A stretch of 60,737 nucleotides of DNA, taken from Sphingopyxis sp. KK2. Its GTDB lineage: Bacteria > Pseudomonadota > Alphaproteobacteria > Sphingomonadales > Sphingomonadaceae. Made by a program: the position numbers and the translations under genes. The DNA lies in the NCBI RefSeq assembly GCF_001990265.1, contig NZ_LYVN01000006.1, positions 1 to 60,737 of the forward strand, in the 5' to 3' direction. A model generated the notes under the pieces. It was not told the origin of the DNA and did not search any database. It saw only the letters and a list, made by a program, of their open reading frames with translations. Shown here piece by piece: positions 8,811-17,059 of the stretch. Positions within the stretch are counted from its first letter, which is position 1, and each line of letters begins with the position of its first letter.

Positions 8811-11615
8811 ATGAATTATGTGGAACGCGCGGCATCGCCGCGTCGGCGGGGTCTTGTTGCACGCCTGCTGTTCGGGGCAGCGCTACCGGCCATCGCAATC
8901 GCCTTCGCCATGCCTGCGCACGCGGCCGAAGATGGCGCAAGCGCCGACAGCGCCGACGCCGCTGCAACCGATGCTGATAAGGACATAATCCTTGTCGTCG
9001 GCGAGCGTCTCGAAACGAACCTCATGAAAATCCCGATGGCGATCCAGGATATTCCTGCCGAACGCCTGCAGGATCTGAAAATCAATTCGGTCAAGGACCT
9101 CAATCTCGTTGCGCCGTCCTTCACCGTGTCGCGCAGCTATCAGGGCACGCCGCAATACAGCATTCGCGGCATCGGCTTCAACGCGATCAACATGTCGGCC
9201 TCGCCGACGGTGACGCTGTATCAGGACGATATCGCCTATCCCTATCCTTTCACGCAATTGGGTCCGGTCTTCGACCTTGGTGGCGCGCAGGTGCTCAAAG
9301 GACCGCAGGGCACGGTGTTCGGCCGCAATACGACCGCGGGGGTGATCAACCTGACGTCGAACCAGCCGACCGAGGAATATACGGGGTCGCTCGCGATCGA
9401 CGTTGGCAATTATGAGACATTCAATCTCGAAGGCTTTCTGAGCGGACGGGTTTCGCCATGGCTGAAAGCGCGCCTCGCTTTCCGGACCGAGCAAAGCATG
9501 AAAGGCTGGCAGCGGAGCGAATCGCGTCCCGAAGACCGGCTGGGCGAGGTTCACAATACAGGCGCCCGCCTGATCCTCGCGGCCGATCCGTCGCCGGGGC
9601 TGGACATTACGCTGACGCTGTCGGGATGGAAGAATGAATCGGACACCCGCGCGATGCAGGCGATCGGCCTGACCCCCGGCGCAGACCAGAAATATGGGAA
9701 TGGTGCGGCGGCGCTCTCGACGAATGACACTTTGAGGGAGTTCGTTGGCGCCCCTTGCCCGGCTGACGATACAGAATGTTATAATGGCGGATATGATTTT
9801 GAGCTTGAGGAATATGTCTATCCGAAGGATCATATCCGCGAATGGGACAACCGGACAGCAGACTGGTCACCTGCACATAAGACGTCATATCGACACGCTG
9901 CCGTTCGTGGATATGATCCTGACAGCTTTATCTATAATCATCCCTTTTTTCAGGATGTGGTGCCGGGCCGCGCCGACGGTATTGGCAACAGCGAAGCTTT
10001 GCCGGGCAAGCTGAACGAAAATACCAGCTTCTGGTCCACCAGCCTCGATATCGGATATGATATTTCCGATGGTCTGCGGCTGATATCGCTCAGCAACTTC
10101 CAGAAACTCAGCCGCGATTCGCTGCAGGATGTCAGCGGTGCACCCTATGAAGTTCTGATCCAGAATCCCAAGGGATCGATTCAGTCCTGGTCGCAGGAAC
10201 TGCAGCTGAAGGGCGATACGGGTCCGGTCAAATGGTCGGTTGGCGGCTATTATGGGAAGGACAAGATCGAGGAAAATATCCGGAGCAATATCTTTAACAA
10301 CTCCAACTCGCAGGCGGTTCGGCGATATTTTTCCAATGGCGCGAACGTCGCCGAGGGGCTCCCCGGATATGACGAGTATATCGAACAGGTTAGCGACGAC
10401 GATCGGGCCGGTGCGTTCCGCTCGCTTCGCGATGTGGGCCAATTCGACGTCGAGACGAAAAGCCTTCTCGCCAACGCCGAATGGGCGGTTACCGATACGC
10501 TGACCCTGAGCGGAGGCGCCCGTTACACTTGGGATCGCCTCGAATTCCGGGGCTGTACAAAGGACGTCAACGGCAACGCCCTCCTCGGCGCCCACTCGGG
10601 GGTGCTTTACCTGATAGAAAGGGCGTATGGAAAGGCAGCCATTCCCGACGCTCCGGCCAAGCCGAACGAATGTCTGACCATGTATCAGGATGGCACCCGG
10701 ATTGACGACGAAAAGGGAGAGGTTCCGCATTTTGAGCGCGGCGAGGTCCACAATATCCAGAAAGAGAGCAATTTCTCGTGGCGCGCGGCATTGAGCTGGC
10801 GGCCTGTCCCGGAATTGATGGCTTATGCCTCTGCCTCGCGCGGGTATAAGTCGGGGGTCAACCCGCTCAACACCGCCAATTCCGAAAAGCAGGATGCTCC
10901 GGTAAAGCAGGAAGAACTAACCGCCTACGAAGCCGGTGCCCGCCTCGATATCGATCGCTTCCGATTGGGTGTCGGCGGCTTCTATTATGATTATCGCGAT
11001 AAGCAATTGTCGGGATATTACAAGGATCCAGTGTTCACGACCCTCGCAGCGCTGGTCAATGTGCCCAAATCGAAAGCCTGGGGTATCGAGGGAGACCTGA
11101 GCGTCGAGCCGGTGCGGGGCATCACCCTGTTTGGTAACGCTCTCTATCTCAAAACCAAAATCCTCGAAACCGACCCAACTGCAGTCAACGAACTGGGACG
11201 TTTGGCAAGCTACAATGGATCGGGCTTCGGCGTTCCCAAATGGGCATTGAGCGGCGGTGCGTCGTTCAACACCTCACTTGGTGAGGCACTTGGCCTGCGT
11301 GCGACGGTGAACTATCGCTGGCAGTCAAAGACGATTGGCATGCGAAGCACCCAGTTCGCCTATGAGGAATTTGGTGAAAAGATACCGGAACAGTCCAGCC
11401 CGAAGGAGCATTATTACGATATCAAGGCTTACGGGTTGCTCAACGCGAACATCACCTTGTTCGACGGCGACGACAATGACTGGGAATTCTCGATCTGGGG
11501 TCGCAACCTGAACCAAACCGACTATGCCATCGGGGTCAAATCGAACGCCACGACGATCTTCCGCATTCCGGGCGATCCGCGCACCTTCGGCGCGACCTTC
11601 CGCGTGAATTTCTAA
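8811..11615 (+). CDS. TonB-dependent receptor 1
   Basis: An outer-membrane receptor of 934 residues. The start ATG has GGGAGGA upstream and opens a signal peptide (basic RRRG, then a hydrophobic stretch ending AMPAHA). The plug domain follows (DIILVVGERLETNL, then SIRGIGFN and VLKGPQGTVFGRNTTAGVINL) and then a long beta-barrel with an aromatic C-terminus (ATFRVNF). It probably imports an organic substrate or siderophore using TonB energy. Base composition in the middle of the gene (about 9700-10000) is visibly less GC-rich than in its neighbours, a hint of separate origin. A strong terminator follows. Confidence 0.93.
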   Translation: MNYVERAASPRRRGLVARLLFGAALPAIAIAFAMPAHAAEDGASADSADAAATDADKDIILVVGERLETNLMKIPMAIQDIPAERLQDLKINSVKDLNLVAPSFTVSRSYQGTPQYSIRGIGFNAINMSASPTVTLYQDDIAYPYPFTQLGPVFDLGGAQVLKGPQGTVFGRNTTAGVINLTSNQPTEEYTGSLAIDVGNYETFNLEGFLSGRVSPWLKARLAFRTEQSMKGWQRSESRPEDRLGEVHNTGARLILAADPSPGLDITLTLSGWKNESDTRAMQAIGLTPGADQKYGNGAAALSTNDTLREFVGAPCPADDTECYNGGYDFELEEYVYPKDHIREWDNRTADWSPAHKTSYRHAAVRGYDPDSFIYNHPFFQDVVPGRADGIGNSEALPGKLNENTSFWSTSLDIGYDISDGLRLISLSNFQKLSRDSLQDVSGAPYEVLIQNPKGSIQSWSQELQLKGDTGPVKWSVGGYYGKDKIEENIRSNIFNNSNSQAVRRYFSNGANVAEGLPGYDEYIEQVSDDDRAGAFRSLRDVGQFDVETKSLLANAEWAVTDTLTLSGGARYTWDRLEFRGCTKDVNGNALLGAHSGVLYLIERAYGKAAIPDAPAKPNECLTMYQDGTRIDDEKGEVPHFERGEVHNIQKESNFSWRAALSWRPVPELMAYASASRGYKSGVNPLNTANSEKQDAPVKQEELTAYEAGARLDIDRFRLGVGGFYYDYRDKQLSGYYKDPVFTTLAALVNVPKSKAWGIEGDLSVEPVRGITLFGNALYLKTKILETDPTAVNELGRLASYNGSGFGVPKWALSGGASFNTSLGEALGLRATVNYRWQSKTIGMRSTQFAYEEFGEKIPEQSSPKEHYYDIKAYGLLNANITLFDGDDNDWEFSIWGRNLNQTDYAIGVKSNATTIFRIPGDPRTFGATFRVNF

Positions 11616-11670
11616 ACCTCCACAGCCTGCGTTCGAACCCACCTCTCATTTTCGGGAACGCAGGATCACT

Positions 11671-11709
11671 GCTGCCGCGCAAATATCATTGCGCGGTAGC
11701 ATTTTTTTT
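11671..11709 (+). terminator. Rho-independent terminator after TonB receptor 1
   Basis: A 12-bp stem (GCTGCCGCGCAA with TTGCGCGGTAGC, one G-T wobble) is closed by a short AT-rich loop and followed by a run of eight T residues. A second perfect 9-bp hairpin (CCTGCGTTC/GAACGCAGG, 11626-11664) lies just upstream. Together they end the receptor transcript. Confidence 0.9.
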
Positions 11710-12102
11710 CGTGCCACATTTACCGGGCGCCAAGGTTCCCCATTTCCCGATATGCGGGGAAGGTCGCGCCCGATGCTTCTGGTTCATCATTTCGGTGGAG
11801 TCCGCTCTGTCCTTTTGACGACCGGAAGCGGACCGTCGGTAGAGGGGCAGGGCCGGTTCTTCCTGGCGCCAGAAGGCGCTGTGGCGGATATCTACATGGC
11901 TCGAAAGTGCAGGCGGTCGGGCTCGATAGCGCCCGCCTGACGCACAGCAACCGCGCCTCCCGTGTCGTGGGATCCCCCGTAAGCAGACCTACCCTAAACG
12001 GCCATCATTCGACCGCGATACCGCGAGCCATCGGGACCCATGGATATGCACCGGGGATGCCGGCATCCATATCCTTGTTCTCCGGAAAGATCGGCCACAG
12101 CA
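11710..12102. other. Intergenic region before crp paralogue 2
   Basis: About 390 bases with no open frame that looks like a gene in codon use or content. The only recognised signal nearby is the conserved element at 12103-12121. A decayed gene cannot be excluded. Confidence 0.5.
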
Positions 12103-12121
12103 ATTGCCGCTTGCCATTGCG
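12103..12121 (+). promoter_or_regulatory. Conserved upstream element of crp paralogue 2
   Basis: ATTGCCGCTTGCCATTGCG, 29 bases before the start codon, matches the element upstream of the other paralogue at 17 of 19 positions and at identical spacing. Read as a shared operator or promoter part. Confidence 0.5.
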
Positions 12122-12150
12122 TTCCCGGTGCCTCAGCAGAGCATGCGGGA

Positions 12151-12819
12151 ATGCAAAGAAGTTATCATTTTGCGATGGCCGAGCGATCACGGCTTTCCGC
12201 GCGCGAGCTCGCGCAACTGGCCGCGCGCGCAAGGGTTCAGCATTTTTCTGGCGGACAATTCATTCAGCACCAGGGCGATCCGGGCGATGCCTTCTGGGCG
12301 GTCGTCGACGGTCATGTCACCATCGGCCGTCATTCCGAAGACGGCGTCTTCACCCACTTCGCGGTTCTCGCCGCGGGAGACCTGTTCGGCGAGCTTGCCT
12401 TCTTCACCGATGTGCCGAGGCAGGTCGACGCGATCGCCGACGGCAGCGCCAGCATGATCGCCATCGATCGGCCCCTGCTGCGCCAGCTGATGGCCGCGGA
12501 TGTCGGTTGGGCCGAATTGCTGCTGCGGAGTCTGTCGCGGCAGCTCGCGAGCGCGCTCGACACCATCGATGCCGACCGGCGATTGAGCGCGACCGAGCGG
12601 CTCGCCAATCTGCTTGTCACCATCGCGCGGAGCGATGCCGGCCGTGACATCGTTCGCGCGACGCAGCAGCAGCTCGCCGACCTGCTCGGTGTCTCGCGCG
12701 TGACGCTGGGCGCCGCACTGACCGACCTCGCGAAGCAAAATCAGGTCCGGCGGCACTATGGCTATATCCGGCTGCTTGGATCCCTTGCCGGGCGGGCGGC
12801 CGATCCAGATTCCGAATAG
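12151..12819 (+). CDS. Crp/Fnr family transcriptional regulator (paralogue 2)
   Basis: 222 residues, the same length as the paralogue at 6807-7475, with near-identical blocks (GRHSEDGVFTHFAVLAAG in the sensor domain; ATQQQLADLLGVSR in the winged helix). The ATG at 12151 follows GCGGGA. The differences concentrate in the effector pocket region and central helix, so the two may answer different signals or form heterodimers. It precedes the TPP-decarboxylase, GMC and MFS genes and is the likely local regulator. Confidence 0.9.
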   Translation: MQRSYHFAMAERSRLSARELAQLAARARVQHFSGGQFIQHQGDPGDAFWAVVDGHVTIGRHSEDGVFTHFAVLAAGDLFGELAFFTDVPRQVDAIADGSASMIAIDRPLLRQLMAADVGWAELLLRSLSRQLASALDTIDADRRLSATERLANLLVTIARSDAGRDIVRATQQQLADLLGVSRVTLGAALTDLAKQNQVRRHYGYIRLLGSLAGRAADPDSE

Positions 12820-12939
12820 GCCGCGACAGACCCGATCCAACGATTGCGTTCACCGGGTGGCGGCAAAAGTCGCAAACTTGACAGACCGGCCTCGCCGTCC
12901 GGCGTAACCCGCTTCCAAACATAATGGGAGAGGAAGCGA

Positions 12940-13470
12940 ATGGAAGCGCATCCGTACAATATTCCGGCGTCGGCCTGTCTCGCAGCGCTGCAGCGAAACG
13001 GGGTCGATCACTTCGTAACGGTGCCGGACTGGATCCAGCTCGCGCTGCACGAGCGGGTCGAGGCCGGGGTCGATGGGCTCGAGCTCGTCCGCTGCAGCAA
13101 CGAGGACCAGGCCGTCTGCGTATCCGCGGGCCTCAGGATCGCCGGCAAACGTCCGATCACCGTCATCCAGAACCAGGGCCTCTATGCCTGCGTCAACGCG
13201 CTCCGCGCCGTCTGCCTCGATGCGTCGATCCCCGTGGTGTTTCTCGTCGGGCATTTCGGCCGCGAATTCGGCAATTTCGGGCAGGACCCGAACCTGTCCG
13301 AGCGCAACACCGTCAAGCTTCTGGAGCCCATTCTGAACGCGCTCGGCGTCCGCTTCTGGCGGCTCGAAACCGAAGGAGACCTTGCCGGTATGGATGAGGC
13401 CTTCGCCTATGCCGACAGGGAAAGCCGCAGCGCGGTCCTGATCGTTGGCGCCCCCACGGGCTGGAACTGA
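12940..13470 (+). CDS. TPP-dependent 2-oxoacid decarboxylase, alpha (PYR) subunit
   Basis: A 176-residue protein with the pyrimidine-binding half of a thiamine-diphosphate enzyme: a Glu in CSNEDQAVCVSAGLRIAGKRP that would activate TPP, followed by VFLVGHFGREFGN. The split into two small subunits is typical of sulfopyruvate decarboxylase (ComD/ComE) and phosphonopyruvate decarboxylase relatives. The partner starts 12 bases downstream. The substrate is probably a 2-oxo acid converted to an aldehyde. Neighbouring genes give no sulfonate or phosphonate context, so the specific name is left open. Confidence 0.8.
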   Translation: MEAHPYNIPASACLAALQRNGVDHFVTVPDWIQLALHERVEAGVDGLELVRCSNEDQAVCVSAGLRIAGKRPITVIQNQGLYACVNALRAVCLDASIPVVFLVGHFGREFGNFGQDPNLSERNTVKLLEPILNALGVRFWRLETEGDLAGMDEAFAYADRESRSAVLIVGAPTGWN

Positions 13471-13482
13471 AAGGCGCACGAC

Positions 13483-14082
13483 ATGGACATCAACGAAGCC
13501 TGCCGCATCATCGAGGGCGTGCGCGGCGGCGCCATATTGGTCGCAACGATGGGCGCGATGGGCGCGTTCGACCAGCTCGGCGCCGCGCAGCCGCGGATCA
13601 ATTCGGTCCCCCTGATGGGGGGCGCCGCGAGCATCGGGCTGGGGCTGGCGATCGGCCGGCCGGATCGGCGCGTGATCGTCGTCGACGGCGACGCGAGCCT
13701 GCTGATGCAGCTCGGCGGCCTCGCCACGGTCGCCGAACGGCAGCCGCGCAATTTCCATCATTTCGTCATCCGCAACGGCACGCAGTTTTCGGGCTTTTCG
13801 AACCTCGCGACACCTGCCGAAGATATCGTCGATTTTGCGGCGATGGCGAAAGCGGCCGGTTATCGTGGAGCGTCCAGTTTCTCGGACGCAGCCGCCTTTT
13901 CCGAAGCGCTTCCCGCGATCCTCGCGGAAGACGGCCCCATCTTTACCGAGCTTCGCGTCACTCCGCCGCCGCCGATCCCGGGTGCCAACACCCAGTTCGA
14001 GATCCCGCCGCAGCAATTCGTCCGGATGGGCGCCGAGGCGGTCGCCCTGTCGGCGTGGCTCGCGGAGCGCGGCAATGACTGA
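13483..14082 (+). CDS. TPP-dependent 2-oxoacid decarboxylase, beta (PP) subunit
   Basis: 199 residues carrying the diphosphate-binding half: the Mg-TPP motif begins VDGDASLLMQLGGLATVA and is followed by a downstream N residue (VIRNGTQ). The MGGAASIGLGLAIGRP block is also typical. It pairs with the alpha subunit upstream and overlaps the GMC gene by 8 bases, so the three are co-translated. The aldehyde product could be handled by a dehydrogenase of the island, but this link is inference. Confidence 0.8.
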   Translation: MDINEACRIIEGVRGGAILVATMGAMGAFDQLGAAQPRINSVPLMGGAASIGLGLAIGRPDRRVIVVDGDASLLMQLGGLATVAERQPRNFHHFVIRNGTQFSGFSNLATPAEDIVDFAAMAKAAGYRGASSFSDAAAFSEALPAILAEDGPIFTELRVTPPPPIPGANTQFEIPPQQFVRMGAEAVALSAWLAERGND

Positions 14083-15712
14083 AATCCAGGCCGATATCAT
14101 CGTCGTCGGCGCGGGTTCGGCGGGCGCGACGCTCGCATCGCGGCTCGCCGAACGAAACGCAGGGAAGATACTCCTGCTCGAAGCGGGCGGCGCGCGGCAG
14201 GATGATTTCTGGGTCCGCACGCCGATCGGCATCGCGAAAATCCTGCAGAACCCCGACTATGTCTGGCCTTCTCAGACCGTTCCGCAGGCCAATCTTGTCG
14301 GCCAAAATGTCTATCTGCCGATGGGGCGGATGCTGGGGGGATCAAGCTCGGTCAACGGCATGGTCTATGTTCGCGGCGATCCGGAGGAGTTCGACCATTG
14401 GCGCGACCTAGGGTGCGAGGGTTGGGGCTATGACGACCTGCTGCCCTATTTCCGGCGCATGGAGGATTTCCCCGAAGGCGATGGGGCGACGCGCGGACGC
14501 GGCGGGCCGGTGCATGTCACCTCGCTCGCTCCCGACGCCGATCCGCTGACCGAAGCGTTCGTCGCGGCGTGCCGCGAGGCCGGCATTCCGCAGACGCGCG
14601 ACTATAATGGCGGCCGTGCGGGTTCGAACAGCGGCGGTTATGAAGGCGTCGGCTATCTCCAGCTTTCGACCGAAGGCGGCGAGCGGTGCGGCACCGCGCG
14701 GGCCTATCTGAAGCGCACCGCACGGAATACCGATCTTCGCATCGAGACGGGCGCCCGCGCGGCGCGCATATTGTGGGAGGGCAAACGCGCCGTTGGTGTC
14801 GAGTTCAGCCAGAACGGCAGGCTGGTCACTGCGCGCGCGGCGAGGGAAGTGATCCTGTCGGCCGGTCCGATCCGGTCGCCGCAACTCCTCGAGCTGTCGG
14901 GTATCGGGCAGGCCGCGCGCCTCCAGGCACTCGGTATCGAGCCGGTCGCGGAGCTGCCGGGGGTCGGCGAAAATTTCCTCGACCATCTGCAGTCGCGCAT
15001 CACCTTTGAATGTACCGGCTCCGACACGCTGAACATGATCCTCGCGAGCCGGATCAAGATGCTGACGATGGGCGCCAAATATCTCCTCACGAAGAAGGGG
15101 CTGATGGCGACGCCGTCGGCTACCGCCCATGCGACGGTGCGAACGAGCCGCGAGGCGCGGCCGGCGGTGAAGATCCAGATCCATCATCTCAGCGGCGCGG
15201 ATCGTTATGCAAATGCGAAGGGAATGGGGCTCGATCCGTTCCCGGGTTTCGGGATCGGCTTCTTCCAGCTCCGCCCGCGCTCGCGCGGCAATATCCATAT
15301 CACGTCGGCCGATCCGGCGCTCGACCCCGCGATCGATCCCAATTATCTCGCCGACGAAGGTGATCGTGCCGACATGCTCGACGCGCTGCGCATTTCGCGC
15401 GACGTCGTCGCGCAGGACGCTATGCGGCCCTTCGTCGTGCGCGAGACGCGGCCCGGTCCAGAGATCGCCGACGATGCCGGCCTCCTCGACTATATCAAGC
15501 GGTCGGGACAAACCTCGTGGCATCCGATCGGGACGTGCAAGATGGGTAGCGACCCGATGGCGGTGGTCGGCCCCGACCTTCGCGTGCAGGGTGTCGAAGG
15601 GCTGCGCATCGCCGATTCCTCGATCATGCCGACCATGCCATCGTCGAACACCAATGCGGCCTCGATCATGATCGGCGAAAAGGCCGCCGATCTGATCGCC
15701 GGCCAGCGTTGA
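14075..15712 (+). CDS. GMC family oxidoreductase (choline dehydrogenase-like)
   Basis: A 545-residue FAD enzyme. The dinucleotide motif VVGAGSAGATLASRL is at the N-terminus, and the GMC signature 1 region has PMGRMLGGSSSVNGMVYVRG. Signature 2 is around LSAGPIRSPQLLELSGIG, and the C-terminal catalytic block is SWHPIGTCKMG with SSNTNAASIMIGEKAADL. The ATG at 14075 overlaps the upstream gene. It probably oxidises a primary or secondary alcohol and feeds electrons to a quinone or oxygen. Its place beside a TPP decarboxylase and a carrier suggests a small dedicated catabolic module. Confidence 0.9.
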   Translation: MTEIQADIIVVGAGSAGATLASRLAERNAGKILLLEAGGARQDDFWVRTPIGIAKILQNPDYVWPSQTVPQANLVGQNVYLPMGRMLGGSSSVNGMVYVRGDPEEFDHWRDLGCEGWGYDDLLPYFRRMEDFPEGDGATRGRGGPVHVTSLAPDADPLTEAFVAACREAGIPQTRDYNGGRAGSNSGGYEGVGYLQLSTEGGERCGTARAYLKRTARNTDLRIETGARAARILWEGKRAVGVEFSQNGRLVTARAAREVILSAGPIRSPQLLELSGIGQAARLQALGIEPVAELPGVGENFLDHLQSRITFECTGSDTLNMILASRIKMLTMGAKYLLTKKGLMATPSATAHATVRTSREARPAVKIQIHHLSGADRYANAKGMGLDPFPGFGIGFFQLRPRSRGNIHITSADPALDPAIDPNYLADEGDRADMLDALRISRDVVAQDAMRPFVVRETRPGPEIADDAGLLDYIKRSGQTSWHPIGTCKMGSDPMAVVGPDLRVQGVEGLRIADSSIMPTMPSSNTNAASIMIGEKAADLIAGQR

Positions 15713-15722
15713 GCGCGCCGCG

Positions 15723-17015
15723 ATGAACGCCGATCAGTCGTTCCAGCCAGGCAAGGCATGGCGTATCGCCCTGCTGCTTGCGCTGTTCATCTTGATCAAC
15801 TTCCTCGACAAGATTGTCTTCGGCCTCGTCGCGGTGCCGATGATGGCCGAACTCGACCTGTCGCCGACCGAGTTCGGCCTGATGGCGGGCGGGTTTTTCT
15901 GGCTGTTCGCGGTCGGCGGCATCGCCGGCGGGCTGCTGGCCGACCGCTTCCCGACCAAATGGATCATCGCCGGCATGGCGGCCTCATGGGCGCTGCTGCA
16001 GTTCCCGCTCGCGCTGACCTCGTCGATCGCGGTCATCTTGATCGGGCGGGTGCTGCTGGGCATGGCCGAGGGGCCCGCTTGGCCCGTCGCCGTCCATTCG
16101 CTTTACAAATGGTTCCCCAACACGAAGCGCACCCTCCCGGCCTCGATCCTCGGCCAGACCGCCGGGGTCGGATTGATCATCGCCGGACTTCTCATCCCGC
16201 AGATCACCCACAATTTCGGATGGCGCGCCAATTTCCTGATGCTCGGTGCGCTGGGCTGTCTGTGGCTTCTGCTCTGGCTTCTATTCGGCAGCGAAGGCCG
16301 CCTGATAGATGACAACGAGGCCACTGCGAGCGAACGCGCCGGGTTCAGCGAACTTGCCCGAAACCGCACACTCGTCGCCTGCATCATTGCCCATTTCGCG
16401 GCCTTCTGGACCTTGGCACTTACGCTGACCTGGGTGCCGGTCTATCTCGAAACCGGGCTTGGCTTTGATGCGATCACCGCCGGTCATATGTTCTCGGCCT
16501 TCATCGCGATCAATGTCGTCTTCGGGCTGCTCATGCCCGGCCTGTCGCAAAAGCTCTCCGCAAGCGGCCATAAGAGCCGTACCGCGCGGGGGCTGCTGAC
16601 CACCGCCACGCTGATCGTCGCGGCGCTTTGCTACATCGCATTGCTCCTGCCCGACTTGACCCCGACTTTGCGGATCATCCTGCTCGGTCTCGGCGCGGGG
16701 ATGGCGCAGACGATCTATTTCACCGGCCCCGCGATGATCAGCGAATGCACGCCGCCGCGGCAGCGCGGCTTCCTGCTCGCGCTCGATAATTCGCTCGCGT
16801 CGACGGCGGGAATACTCGCCCCCGTCGTCACCGGCTATCTCGTCCAATATTCGGCGGGCGGGATGACGCGTGGCTATGATTTGGGGTTCGCGGTCGCGGG
16901 CGTCCTGCTGCTCGTCGCTGCCGCGATCGGCGCCAAATTCCTCCATCCGGAACGGTCGGGCTCGCGCGAAGCGACCAGCCTCGGTGCGGCGAGCGCCATT
17001 CCAACTCAAAATTAG
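15723..17015 (+). CDS. MFS transporter (organic-acid type)
   Basis: A 430-residue inner-membrane carrier with 12 predicted hydrophobic segments. It has the loop 2-3 motif GLLADRFPTKW and the GRVLLGMAEGPAWPVAVHSLYKWFP block, typical of the anion:cation symporter (ACS) branch that carries phthalate, hexuronates and glucarate. It begins 10 bases after the GMC gene and is followed by a TonB receptor, so outer- and inner-membrane uptake of the same compound is likely. Confidence 0.88.
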   Translation: MNADQSFQPGKAWRIALLLALFILINFLDKIVFGLVAVPMMAELDLSPTEFGLMAGGFFWLFAVGGIAGGLLADRFPTKWIIAGMAASWALLQFPLALTSSIAVILIGRVLLGMAEGPAWPVAVHSLYKWFPNTKRTLPASILGQTAGVGLIIAGLLIPQITHNFGWRANFLMLGALGCLWLLLWLLFGSEGRLIDDNEATASERAGFSELARNRTLVACIIAHFAAFWTLALTLTWVPVYLETGLGFDAITAGHMFSAFIAINVVFGLLMPGLSQKLSASGHKSRTARGLLTTATLIVAALCYIALLLPDLTPTLRIILLGLGAGMAQTIYFTGPAMISECTPPRQRGFLLALDNSLASTAGILAPVVTGYLVQYSAGGMTRGYDLGFAVAGVLLLVAAAIGAKFLHPERSGSREATSLGAASAIPTQN

Positions 17016-17059
17016 AAGGCGGGCACGAAACCACGTCTTCGATCAACAGGGAGAGTCTT

